Source of the DNA: Tsukamurella sp. 1534 | GTDB lineage: Bacteria > Actinomycetota > Actinomycetes > Mycobacteriales > Mycobacteriaceae | Reading direction: 5' to 3' | NCBI RefSeq assembly: GCF_000312385.1 | Contig: NZ_HE997626.1 | Span: 545,206-609,205, forward strand | Length of the DNA stretch: 64,000 nucleotides | Shown: positions 15,854 to 23,484 of the stretch, piece after piece | Numbering within the stretch: position 1 is the stretch's first letter | Layout: the number at the start of each line of letters is the position of its first letter | The notes under the pieces: model-generated | Told to the model about the DNA's origin: nothing | What the model saw: the letters and a program-made list of their open reading frames with translations, nothing else | The model's database searches: none | Translations under genes and position numbers: made by a program

Positions 15854-17283
15854 CGCGTCACGTACCTCTCGAATCGATCCTCCAGGCGTGACTGCAGGAG
15901 GCTGAGCACCAGGCAGATCACCCAGTAGTAGCAGGCCGCCACCACGTACATGATGAAGAAGTCGTAGGTGGGCGCGGCGGCGATCTGGGCCTGCCGGAAC
16001 AGCTCGGTGACCAAGATCGCGGACGCCAGCGAGGTGTCCTTGACCAGCGAGATCAGGGTGTTGGCGAGCGGCGGGGTCGCGGTGCGCGCCGCCTGCGGCA
16101 GGATGATCCGGCGCAGCGACGTGCGGTAGTCCATACCGATCGTCGTGGCCGCCTCCCACTGCCCGCGCGGCACGGCCCCGATCGCCGCGCGGATGATCTC
16201 CGCCGCGTAGCCGCCCACGTTGAGCGAGAAGGCGATCACGGCGGCGAGGAACGGATCGAACACCACGCCCGCGAGCGGCAGCCCGTAGAAGATGATCACG
16301 AGCTGCACCAGCAGCGGGGTCCCCCGGATGATCGAGATGTAGCCGCGCGCGAGACCGCTCACCGCCCGCCGCTTCGACATCCGCGCCAGCGCCACGACGA
16401 GGGCGATCGCGAGGCCGATGACGAAGCTGATCGCGGTGAGCGGGATGGTCTTGGTGACCGTCGCCTGCGCCATCGGGACCAGGTTGCGGCGCACCATGTC
16501 CCAGGTGCTCGACCCGTGGGCGGCCTCCTGGGCGCCCGCGCCGAAGAACCGGTCCGAGATGCGCGCCGCGGTGCCGTCGGCGCGGATCTCGTTGAGGCCG
16601 CGGTTGATCTCGGGCAGGAGCCCGGAGTTCTTCCGCGCCGCGAACACCGATTCGGACTTGTCCGGGGTCTCCGCCGCGATCTCGACGGGCGCGCCGGGCG
16701 TCACCTTGAGGTAGTTGCGCACCACGCCGGTGTCGTTGACCACCACGTCCACCCGCCCCTGCGCGAGGACGTTCGCGGCGTCGGTGAAGCTGTTCACCGC
16801 CTCGATCCGGGCGCCGGCCTTCTCGGCGACGCCGGACCAGCTGCTGGTGATGCTCTGCGCCGCGGTCTTCCCGCGGATGTCGTCGATCGAGCGCACCGAG
16901 GTGTCGCCCTTGCGCACCAGGATCGATCCGCCGGTCTGCAGGTAGGTGTCCGACAGGTCGTACTTGGCGGCCCGCTCGTCGCTGCGGGTCACCTGATTGG
17001 CGACGAGGTCGAACCGCCCCGATTCGAGGCCGGCCATCATCGAGTCCCACGGCGTCTCGACGAATTCGACGCGCTTACCGATCTTCTCGGCGATCGCGGT
17101 GATCATCTCCACGTCGTAGCCGGTGAGCCGCCCGGCGTCGTCGTGATAGCTGTACACCTGGTAGACGCCCTCGGTGCCCACGCGCAGCACGCCGGGCGGC
17201 GCCGGATCGGCTTGCGCCGGTAGCGGTCCCGCCACCAGCAGCACCGCGGTCAGCGCGAGCAGCACCCGCCTCAGCACGGACAT
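15850..17283 (-). CDS. Fused substrate-binding protein and permease, amino-acid ABC
   Basis: This 477-residue protein carries a Sec signal (MSVLRRVLLALTAVLLVAG), a periplasmic-type solute-binding domain (about residues 30–255) and an ABC permease domain (about 275–470). The binding domain contains VGTEGVYQVYSYHD, GYDVEMITAIAEKIGK and DLVANQVTRSDERAAKYDLS, and resembles cystine-binding proteins. The permease has the EAA-type loop AAIGAVPRGQWEAATTIGM. ATG 17283 follows GGAGG, so the 45-residue longer frame is rejected. Fusions of this kind tether the binding domain to the membrane in Gram-positives. It heads the operon with the ATPase. A four-copy TTCCCGCGA array lies about 105–170 bases upstream. 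Confidence 0.9.
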   Translation of the reverse strand: MSVLRRVLLALTAVLLVAGPLPAQADPAPPGVLRVGTEGVYQVYSYHDDAGRLTGYDVEMITAIAEKIGKRVEFVETPWDSMMAGLESGRFDLVANQVTRSDERAAKYDLSDTYLQTGGSILVRKGDTSVRSIDDIRGKTAAQSITSSWSGVAEKAGARIEAVNSFTDAANVLAQGRVDVVVNDTGVVRNYLKVTPGAPVEIAAETPDKSESVFAARKNSGLLPEINRGLNEIRADGTAARISDRFFGAGAQEAAHGSSTWDMVRRNLVPMAQATVTKTIPLTAISFVIGLAIALVVALARMSKRRAVSGLARGYISIIRGTPLLVQLVIIFYGLPLAGVVFDPFLAAVIAFSLNVGGYAAEIIRAAIGAVPRGQWEAATTIGMDYRTSLRRIILPQAARTATPPLANTLISLVKDTSLASAILVTELFRQAQIAAAPTYDFFIMYVVAACYYWVICLVLSLLQSRLEDRFERYVTR

Positions 17284-17386
17284 GTCGGACCTCCACGGCG
17301 TGGAACCCGGAGGGAATCGGCGACGAAGGCGGGCGGGCGCATGCACTGTTCCTATCACCCACGCCGCCCGACGGGGCGGGTACCGC

Positions 17387-17454
17387 TTCCCGCGACACCC
17401 CGCTTTTCCCGCGATCACCAGGGCGATCGCGGGATCGAATCACGATCGCGGGAA
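17387..17454. repeat. Symmetric four-copy TTCCCGCGA array
   Basis: Two direct copies of TTCCCGCGA (17387–17395 and 17406–17414) are followed by two inverted copies, TCGCGGGAT (17427–17435) and TCGCGGGAA (17446–17454). Both pairs have a 19-bp period and the array is symmetric about 17420. The second and fourth copies extend to 11-bp complementary arms. It lies between the ABC operon and the ArsR operon and may be a regulator-binding array or alternative hairpins in the ABC leader. Confidence 0.6.
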
Positions 17455-17482
17455 GAGTCCGCGGGGACGCGCGGAAACCTTT

Positions 17483-17546
17483 TTCAACCAAGGGGTTGAA
17501 CACGGCGAGCGACGGGTGTACCGTCTTATTCAACAGATCGGTTGAA
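17483..17546 (+). promoter_or_regulatory. ArsR promoter with twin operators
   Basis: Two inverted repeats of the same type flank a promoter: TTCAACC-AAGG-GGTTGAA (17483–17500, perfect) and TTCAAC-N6-GTTGAA (17529–17546). Their centres are 46 bp apart. A promoter TTGAAC (17496–17501), 17 bases, TACCGT (17519–17524) lies between, with its –35 box inside the first repeat. They are the obvious binding sites for the ArsR protein encoded just downstream. Confidence 0.65.
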
Positions 17547-17566
17547 CACTCTGGAAGGAGGCCCAC

Positions 17567-17950
17567 ACGGACGAGCAACAGGAACTCTTGAACAAGGCGT
17601 TCGCCGCCCTGGCGGACCCCACCCGCCGCGACATCGTGGCCCGGCTCGCCGACGGCGACGCCACCCTCACCGAGATCGCGGAACACTACGACGTGAGCAT
17701 CCAGGCGGTCTCCAAGCACCTCGCGGTGCTACAGACAGCCGGCCTGATCAGCAGGACCAGACAGGCGCAATCACGCCCGGCCCACCTCGAGGCCGAGATG
17801 TTCGACCGCATGAACGGATGGATCGAGCGCTACCGGCGCCGCGCGGAGCGGCGCTACCGGCGCCTCGACGCCGTCCTCGCGGACCTGGACACCCCGACGC
17901 ACGACCACCACGACGACACACCCCACACCACCGAAGGAGAACCATCATGA
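17567..17950 (+). CDS. ArsR-family regulator
   Basis: This winged-helix regulator reads (T)DEQQELLNKAFAALADPTRRDIV, with the recognition helix VSIQAVSKHLAVLQTAGLI near residues 45–63. No metal-binding Cys cluster is seen. The C-terminal tail is His-rich (DTPTHDHHDDTPHTT). The start is uncertain. The strong ribosome-binding site GGAAGGAGG ends at 17561, five bases before an ACG at 17567. The first standard start is TTG at 17588, which is 26 bases away and would trim conserved residues. I give the longer version with an unusual ACG start. It is coupled by ATGA to the SRPBCC gene, the usual ArsR–AHSA1 pair, and twin operators precede it. Confidence 0.75.
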   Translation, partial: TDEQQELLNKAFAALADPTRRDIVARLADGDATLTEIAEHYDVSIQAVSKHLAVLQTAGLISRTRQAQSRPAHLEAEMFDRMNGWIERYRRRAERRYRRLDAVLADLDTPTHDHHDDTPHTTEGEPS

Positions 17951-18444
17951 CCACCACCGACAACGAGGCCCGGATCGAAGCCTCCCCCTCGCTCCCCGCC
18001 ATCACCATCACCCGCGAGTTCCGGGCCACGCCGGCGCAGCTGCACCGGGCCCACACGGATCCCGAGGTCTACACGCAGTGGATCGGCCCGTCGGACATCG
18101 ACACCGAGATCACGCACTGGGACGCGCGCACCGGCGGCAGCTGGTCGTACCTCAGCGTGCGCCACGGCGAGAACGGCCGCGAGGAGTACGGCTTCCACGG
18201 CAGCTTCCACGACGTCACCGACGACCGGATCGTGCAGACCTTCACCTTCGACGGGATGCCCGACGCCGTCTCGCTGGAGACCATGACCTTCGAGGACCTC
18301 GGCGACGGTCGTACCCGCCTGCACTCCACGTCACTGTTCGACAGCTTCGAGTCGCGCGACGGGATGCTCGCGAGCGGCATGGACGTGGGCGTCAACGACG
18401 GCTACGCCAAGCTGGACGACCTCCTGGAGAAGGGCGGCCTGTAA
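17947..18444 (+). CDS. SRPBCC / AHSA1-like domain protein
   Basis: This 165-residue START/Bet v1-fold protein has the typical AHSA1 opening ITITREFRATPAQLHRAHTDPEVYTQWIGP (about residues 19–48), followed by TGGSWSYL and a Gly-rich DGYAKLDDLLE C-terminal helix. Such proteins bind hydrophobic ligands or act as chaperone-activator-like modules. In actinobacteria they are usually co-transcribed with an ArsR repressor, as here (ATGA overlap). The ligand is unknown. The pair is probably expressed when the ArsR protein leaves its two upstream operators. Confidence 0.85.
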   Translation: MTTTDNEARIEASPSLPAITITREFRATPAQLHRAHTDPEVYTQWIGPSDIDTEITHWDARTGGSWSYLSVRHGENGREEYGFHGSFHDVTDDRIVQTFTFDGMPDAVSLETMTFEDLGDGRTRLHSTSLFDSFESRDGMLASGMDVGVNDGYAKLDDLLEKGGL

Positions 18445-18459
18445 CCGCCCGCCCCGCCG

Positions 18460-19463
18460 TCAGGCGGCGTCGTACTGCGGTTCGCCGCGGAACCGGGACT
18501 CGCGCCCGTCGATGCCGAGACGCCGCCAGACGCGGCGGGACACCGGATTCATCAGGCCGATGCGGTGCGCGAGGGCCCGGACGTCGCCGAACACGTCGGC
18601 CCGCATCCGGCGGTTCGCCGGATCACGCCAGAAGATCTCCCGGCGCACCTCGTCCGGCACCTCGAAGGCCTCCCAGAACTCCTTGGGCGGCACCATGATC
18701 ACGTTGTTCAGCGACCACATCACCACGGGCATCACGATGGAGAGGATGCCGCGCTGGATGCGGCTCATCCTGGGCACCCGGTATTCGAGCAGTTCGTGCG
18801 CGAACGAGATGTGCCGCGCCTCCTCGGCCACGTGGATGGCGATGATCGCGGTCATCGCCGGGTGCTGGGTGGAACCCGCCCGCAGCTGCCGCTTCTGCAT
18901 GTGGTCGATCGGTTCCTCGCCGCCGAGCACGCCCACGAAGAAGCCCGGAGGCGCCCACACCGCGGCCCGCGTCAGCCGCGGCATCACCCTGCGGAACCAC
19001 CGCGGCGCGCCCGGCACGTCCTGGCCCGTGCGGTTGACGAACTCCTGGAACATGAGGGTGTGGTTGCACTCCTCGCGCGCCTCGTGCGTGGCGTAGCGGA
19101 ACTCGGCGGAGCCGTTGCGGCGCACGAACGAGTACTGCATGAGCGCGGCGATGAGGATCTGCTCGAACTGCAGGCCCGCCTTGACCAGGTTCGCCTGGCG
19201 CCAGACGCCCATGGCGATCCGCTTCTCCAGCGGCTGCGCCCGGTACCACGCGCTGCGGCCGATGTAGTCCAACTCCGGGTCGAGCACCCAGCGCGGTCGG
19301 CCGGGTCGATCGCCAGCTCGTCGGAATCCCAGTCGATGTCCAGGTACGGGTCGAAGTTCCGGTGCACCGAGGCGTCCGAGAGGTCCGCGAGAGTCTGCTC
19401 GAATCCGCCGCGGTCCAGGCCGGCCGACGGCACCCGCGTCGTTCCCGTATCGCTGATAGTCAT
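18460..19463 (-). pseudogene. AurF-like diiron oxygenase with a one-base frameshift
   Basis: The N-terminal part (MTISDTGTTRVPSAGLDRGG to ELAIDPAD, from ATG 19463 with GAGG 8 bases upstream) and the C-terminal part (RWVLDPELDYIGRSAWYRAQ to the stop at 18460) are in different frames. They join at about 19294–19296. Adding one C to the CC run on the coding strand would restore ADPRWVLDP and a continuous protein of about 334 residues, the normal size for the family. The diiron ligands are intact in HEAREECNHT and HVAEEARHIS. The gene is either a recent pseudogene or contains a sequencing error; all other features look functional. The TAGACAGT operator overlaps its promoter. Confidence 0.75.
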
Positions 19464-19481
19464 GATCACTACCTCGTCATA

Positions 19482-19511
19482 TAGACAGTCCGTTGATAAC
19501 TGTCTACCACG
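19482..19511 (-). promoter_or_regulatory. Operator/promoter of the AurF-like gene
   Basis: The perfect inverted repeat TAGACAGT-N9-ACTGTCTA (19482–19506) lies 19 bases before the AurF ATG. On the minus strand its outer arm forms a –35-like TAGACA, followed after 17 bases by TATATG. A TetR-type repressor is the likely binder; none is encoded next to the gene. Confidence 0.6.
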
Positions 19512-19553
19512 AGTCCGGCCCGATGTCCGTGCCGGAGCCTGTAGTTTCGGCCT

Positions 19554-21179
19554 ATGAAGCTGCCCAGCCTGCGCTCCGATTACGGATCGGTGCTGCTCGG
19601 CCCGGCGGACGCGAGCCCCCAGAGCACCCGCGTGCGGGTCCAGCTGGTCATCACGATCGGCGTGATCGTCGCGAACCTCATCGGCGTGGTCCTCGCGGTC
19701 TGCCTGGCCGTCGTCGGCATCCCCCAGCCGCCCATCCCCTGGATCGACGGGTGGTGGATGAACTTCCTCGTGGTGCCGGTCTACATCGGCATCGCTTTCC
19801 TCATCGGCGCGACGGTGGGCACCATCCGGATCGTCCGCTCCCTGCGCTGGTCCATCCGCGACGAGGACCCCGACGCCGCCGAAGCCCGCGCCGCCCTCGT
19901 CGCGCCGTTCCGGCTCACCGCGCTGCAGGCCGCGCTGTGGGCGATCGGCACCGTGGTGATCACCGCGGGCTACGGGATCCTCGACCCGCAACTCATCCCC
20001 AAGATCGCTCTGGTGACGGGTCTCAGCGGCCTCGTGGTCTGCGCGATCTCCTATCAGATCACGGAATTCGCGCTGCGGCCCGCCGCGGCCAAGGCCCTGG
20101 AGGCCGGCTTCCGCGCACCCCGGCGCGGCCGCCTGCGGATGCGCGCCGCCTCCGCGTGGGCCATCGGCTCGGGGGTACCGCTCGCCGGGATCTTCATCGT
20201 GGTGATCTTCGGGACCTTCCGCGACGACACCTCCAAGACGGACATCTTCATCGGAGTGGCGGCGCTCGCGGCGATCTCGCTGCTCACCGGCCCGCTGCTG
20301 GTGATCCTCAACGCGGACTCCCTCGTCGGGCCGCTGCGCGTACTGGGCGACGCCATGCGGCGGGTGCGCGACGGGGACTCCGACGTCACGGTCCGGATCT
20401 TCGACGGCTCGGACATGGGCGAGTTGCAAGCCGGGTTCAACTCGATGACCACGGGCCTGCGCGAGCGGGAACGCCTGCAGGACCTGTTCGGCCGGCACGT
20501 GGGCCGCGACGTCGCGGCGGCGGCGCTCGGGCGGGGCGTCGAGCTGGGCGGCTCGGAGCAGACGGTGGCGGTGATCTTCGTCGACGTGGTCGGCTCCACC
20601 ACCATCGCCCGGCAGCGACCCGCCACGGAGGTGGTGGAGCTGCTCAACCGGTTCTTCGAGGTGATCGTGACCGCCGTCGAGGAGAACGACGGACTGGTCA
20701 ACAAGTTCGAGGGCGACGCGGTGCTCGCCGTGTTCGGAGCCCCACTGCCGCACCCGGATCCGGCCGCCGGGGCGCTGCGCGCGGCCCGCCGGATCGCGGA
20801 GCGGCTCCCCGCCGCGGTGCCCGATCTGTCCGCCGGGATCGGGGTGTCGTTCGGCACCGTCGTGGCCGGCAACGTGGGCGCGATCGAGCGCTACGAGTAC
20901 ACCGTGATCGGGGACCCGGTGAACGAGTCGGCGCGGCTGTCCGAGGTGGCCAAGCGCGACACCTCGCTGCCCGTGGCCGCCGAGCCCGCGATCCTGGCGG
21001 CCCGCGCATCGGAGACCCAGCACTGGCGGTTCACCGATGCGGTGGTGCTCCGCGGCCGCGACGTGCCGACCCGGCTCTACTCCCCCGCCCCGTCGAGCAC
21101 CAGCACGTCGTCGACGAACTCCGTCGCCCCCACCGAGAAGCGCCGAAGCCCCGCCGAGACGAACCCCGATTTGGCGTAG
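19554..21179 (+). CDS. Class III adenylate cyclase with membrane and HAMP domains
   Basis: This 541-residue protein should make cyclic AMP at the membrane. Six hydrophobic segments (about residues 28–255) are followed by a HAMP linker (GPLRVLGDAMRRVRDGDSDV) and a catalytic domain (about 330–505). Visible catalytic elements are the metal-binding Asp in IFVDVVGSTTIA, the adenine-specifying Lys and second Asp in NKFEGDAVLAVFG, and the transition-state Asn/Arg in DPVNESARLS. This matches the six-TM plus HAMP cyclases of Mycobacteriales. A TAGTTT –10 element six bases before the ATG suggests a leaderless message. The 3' end overlaps the convergent GNAT gene by 103 bp. Confidence 0.9.
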   Translation: MKLPSLRSDYGSVLLGPADASPQSTRVRVQLVITIGVIVANLIGVVLAVCLAVVGIPQPPIPWIDGWWMNFLVVPVYIGIAFLIGATVGTIRIVRSLRWSIRDEDPDAAEARAALVAPFRLTALQAALWAIGTVVITAGYGILDPQLIPKIALVTGLSGLVVCAISYQITEFALRPAAAKALEAGFRAPRRGRLRMRAASAWAIGSGVPLAGIFIVVIFGTFRDDTSKTDIFIGVAALAAISLLTGPLLVILNADSLVGPLRVLGDAMRRVRDGDSDVTVRIFDGSDMGELQAGFNSMTTGLRERERLQDLFGRHVGRDVAAAALGRGVELGGSEQTVAVIFVDVVGSTTIARQRPATEVVELLNRFFEVIVTAVEENDGLVNKFEGDAVLAVFGAPLPHPDPAAGALRAARRIAERLPAAVPDLSAGIGVSFGTVVAGNVGAIERYEYTVIGDPVNESARLSEVAKRDTSLPVAAEPAILAARASETQHWRFTDAVVLRGRDVPTRLYSPAPSSTSTSSTNSVAPTEKRRSPAETNPDLA

Positions 21180-21601
21180 AACCGCTTGGCGCGTGCGTTG
21201 TCCGCGTTGACGCCCAGCCACACCGGCAGGCCGTCGGCGTCCTCGCGGACCGCGTCCAGCAGCACCCGCGCGACGCCGGCACCGTGCCGGTCCGGGGCGA
21301 CGTACAGCTTGGACAGGTAGGCCGACGGTGCGCCGCGCAGCGCGTCGGGCCCCTCGTCGTGGACGCCGTGCAGCACGAGCGCGTACCCGACGGGGCCGCC
21401 GGCACCGTCCACCACGAACACCCGGTGATCGGGCGCGGCGATGTGCCGCGCGAAGGCGTCGGCGCCCAGGTTGCGGGCGACGAAGTCCGCGATGTGCGCC
21501 CGCGGCAGCGCCGGCGGGCAGGCGAGCGGGAACGTGCGCGCGGCGAGCGCAGCGACGGGCTCGGCGTCGGCGGCGACGGCGCGCCTGACTCGGGCGGTCA
21601 T
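21077..21601 (-). CDS. GNAT N-acetyltransferase
   Basis: This 174-residue acetyltransferase begins MTARVRRAVAADAEPVAALA. The acetyl-CoA-binding signature is KLYVAPDRHGAGVARVLLDA (about residues 98–117), with the R/Q-x-x-G-x-G/A loop. Strands ending in VGYALVLHG and the GVNADNARAKRFYAKSGFV motif complete the GNAT fold. The acceptor is unknown. The gene is convergent with the adenylate cyclase, with the last 103 bases overlapping, and divergent from a GntR/FCD regulator 97 bp away. Confidence 0.88.
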   Translation of the reverse strand: MTARVRRAVAADAEPVAALAARTFPLACPPALPRAHIADFVARNLGADAFARHIAAPDHRVFVVDGAGGPVGYALVLHGVHDEGPDALRGAPSAYLSKLYVAPDRHGAGVARVLLDAVREDADGLPVWLGVNADNARAKRFYAKSGFVSAGLRRFSVGATEFVDDVLVLDGAGE

Positions 21602-21698
21602 CCGTGTCCTCCTTGGCGGGGTTCGCCGCGTCGGAACGCCGACGGCGGATACTGTGTTTGATGTCGAAAAGTATTCGCCGGATCGAGGAGGCCGGACG

Positions 21699-22391
21699 GT
21701 GGCACCCAGGAACGAGGCGCCCACGCGGGCGGGCGCCAAGCGGCGGCAACTGCCCGACCAGGTGGCCGGGTACGTCCGCGAGCAGATCATGACCGGCCGG
21801 ATGCGACCCGGCGACTTCCTTCGCATGGAGCCTATCGCGGAGGCCGTCGGCGTCTCCATCACTCCGGTGCGCGAGGGCCTCCTGACGCTGCGCAGTGAGG
21901 GTTTCGTGACGCTGGTGCCGCGCCGCGGTTTCCAGGTGGCCGCCTTCACCCGGCAGGACGTGCGGGACCTGTTCTGGACGCTGTCGCAGTTGTCGGGCGA
22001 GCTGTCCGCGCGGGCCGTGAAGAAGGCGACCCCCGAGCTGGTGGCGCGGCTCCGCGAGATCAACGAGTCCACCACCGCCGCGGCGCGGGCCGGCGACACC
22101 GCCCGGGTGGGCGATCTGGGCCACGAGTTCCACCGGCAGATCAACCTGGCCGCCGAATCCGATCGCCTCACGCGGCTGCTGATGGGCGTGGTGAAGCACC
22201 TGCCGAACCGGTTCTACGCGGCCCTGGAATCCGATGTGGAATCCCTACGGGCGCACCACGACGAGATCGTCGACGCGTTCGAGGTGGGCGACGCCCGCCG
22301 GGTCCGCAGGGCCATGGAGCAGCACCTCACCGAATGCTCCGGACACGTGGTCGCGATGCTGGAGGGTGCGGGGCTCTGGGCCGAGGAATGA
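21699..22391 (+). CDS. GntR-family regulator, FCD domain
   Basis: This 230-residue regulator has an N-terminal winged HTH (about residues 18–80; VREQIMTGRMRPGDFLRMEPIAEA, then PVREGLLTLRSEGFVTLVPRRGF) and a helical C-terminal FCD effector domain (about 88–215) with the metal-binding DLGHEFHRQI and AHHDEIVDAF histidines. The GTG start is supported by GAGGAGG 7 bases upstream; longer frames lack a ribosome-binding site. FCD regulators usually sense organic acids or acyl-CoAs. Nothing adjacent identifies its regulon, although the divergent GNAT gene is a candidate. Confidence 0.85.
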   Translation: MAPRNEAPTRAGAKRRQLPDQVAGYVREQIMTGRMRPGDFLRMEPIAEAVGVSITPVREGLLTLRSEGFVTLVPRRGFQVAAFTRQDVRDLFWTLSQLSGELSARAVKKATPELVARLREINESTTAAARAGDTARVGDLGHEFHRQINLAAESDRLTRLLMGVVKHLPNRFYAALESDVESLRAHHDEIVDAFEVGDARRVRRAMEQHLTECSGHVVAMLEGAGLWAEE

Positions 22392-22407
22392 CCTCGGGGA
22401 ACCGGAA

Positions 22408-22764
22408 TCACCCCCGGCCGAGAAGCCGATCCGTCTCGCGCCGTTCACGTTTGGTGGGCCGACCCGCTCCGCGCTCGCGCTGCGGCATCGACAGCACGAT
22501 CTCCCGCGGGGGCGGGGGCGGGCTGTTGTCGATGTAGCAGGTGGCCGCGACGGGCGCGCCCACCCGTTTCGCGATGAGGGTGGCGACCTCGACGATCCGC
22601 TCGCGGCCGCCCAGCCGCAGCCGCACCTCGTCGCCCACGACGATGTGCTGGGCCGGCTTCGCCGTGGCGCCGTTCACCCGGACGTGCCCGCCACGGCACG
22701 CGGTGGCCGCGGCCGACCGGGTCTTGGTCAGCCGCACCGCCCACAGCCAGGCGTCGACCCGCAC
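22408..22764 (-). CDS. S4-domain RNA-binding protein, Hsp15-like
   Basis: This 118-residue protein consists of an N-terminal S4 RNA-binding domain (MRVDAWLWAVRLTKTRSAAATACRGGHVRVNG) and a basic Arg/Lys-rich tail (GRPTKRERRETDRLLGRG). This is the Hsp15/HslR architecture, whose members bind free 50S subunits carrying nascent chains after heat shock. The family assignment is firm; the stress role is transferred from E. coli. A small membrane protein gene lies 4 bp upstream on the same strand. Confidence 0.88.
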   Translation of the reverse strand: MRVDAWLWAVRLTKTRSAAATACRGGHVRVNGATAKPAQHIVVGDEVRLRLGGRERIVEVATLIAKRVGAPVAATCYIDNSPPPPPREIVLSMPQRERGAGRPTKRERRETDRLLGRG

Positions 22765-22768
22765 GCGC

Positions 22769-22981
22769 CTAGCGCCTCCGCAGCAGCCGCGAGACCCCGA
22801 CCGCGCCGAGGGCGCCGAAGGCGATGAGCAGCAGGATGCCCAGCCCCGCGCCGCCGACCACCCAGCCGACCGCCACGATGACCACCGCGGGCGCCGCCAT
22901 CGCCGCGACCATCCCGGGATGCTGCTTCACGACCTCCAACGCGGCCTGCTTGCGCGCCGGGTCCAGCTCTTTTCCAGCCAT
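22769..22981 (-). CDS. Small two-helix membrane protein
   Basis: This 70-residue protein starts MAGKELDPARKQAALEVVKQ. It has two hydrophobic helices (about residues 26–42 and 46–63, separated by a GG turn) and ends RLLRRR. The charged N-terminus followed by a helical hairpin suggests a small inner-membrane protein. I do not recognise a named family. It lies 4 bp from the S4 protein gene and is divergent from the first SixA-type gene, with 40 bp between the starts. Confidence 0.7.
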   Translation of the reverse strand: MAGKELDPARKQAALEVVKQHPGMVAAMAAPAVVIVAVGWVVGGAGLGILLLIAFGALGAVGVSRLLRRR

Positions 22982-23021
22982 GTCCCCAATGTACCGATCT
23001 GATCCGAGGCAGGATGGATCC

Positions 23022-23474
23022 ATGACGGTGCTGGCGCTGATGCGACACGGCGAGGCGGGGATGGCGGCCCCCGACGACGCCCGCCCGATCACCGACGCGG
23101 GTCGCGAGCAGGCCCGCCGATCCGCGCTCTGGCTCACCGAGCAGGACCTCGCCCCCGAGCTCGCGCTCGTGTCCTCGTCCCGGCGCACCGTCGAGACCTT
23201 CCACGCCACGGGCCTGCGCTGCCCGATGACCGCGACCGAGGCGCTGTACGGATCCACCGGGCAGAAGATCCTCGACGAGATCAACGGCGTGCCCGGCGAT
23301 CTCCCGGTGCTGCTGGTGGTGGCGCACTTCCCCGGCGTCCCCGAGGCCGCCTCCCTGCTCGACCCCGGCGCCGAGCTCCCCGCGTTCACGCCGGGCACCG
23401 TCGTGCTGCTGGACCTGGACGACGGGCCCGCGGCGCCCGGCTCGGGGCGGCTGCGGCAGTGGTACACCCCGTAG
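23022..23474 (+). CDS. SixA-type histidine phosphatase 1
   Basis: This 150-residue protein belongs to the histidine phosphatase (phosphoglycerate mutase-like) superfamily, SixA branch. The phosphorylated histidine is in LMRHGEAG (RHG at 8–10), and the second catalytic histidine is in VVAHFPG near residue 106. LVSSSRRTVETF carries the conserved Arg. SixA proteins dephosphorylate phosphohistidine in signalling or PTS-related proteins. It is followed after 10 bp by a second gene of the same family. The two share the architecture but differ clearly in sequence. Confidence 0.85.
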   Translation: MTVLALMRHGEAGMAAPDDARPITDAGREQARRSALWLTEQDLAPELALVSSSRRTVETFHATGLRCPMTATEALYGSTGQKILDEINGVPGDLPVLLVVAHFPGVPEAASLLDPGAELPAFTPGTVVLLDLDDGPAAPGSGRLRQWYTP

Positions 23475-23484
23475 AGTGGGCGGC

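Noticed and set aside
18984-22199. Minus-strand frame of 1071 codons crossing AurF, adenylate cyclase and GNAT genes
   Set aside because: It is mostly antisense to the cyclase and the FCD gene. Only its last part contains the true N-terminus of the AurF-like protein, and this helped to locate the frameshift.
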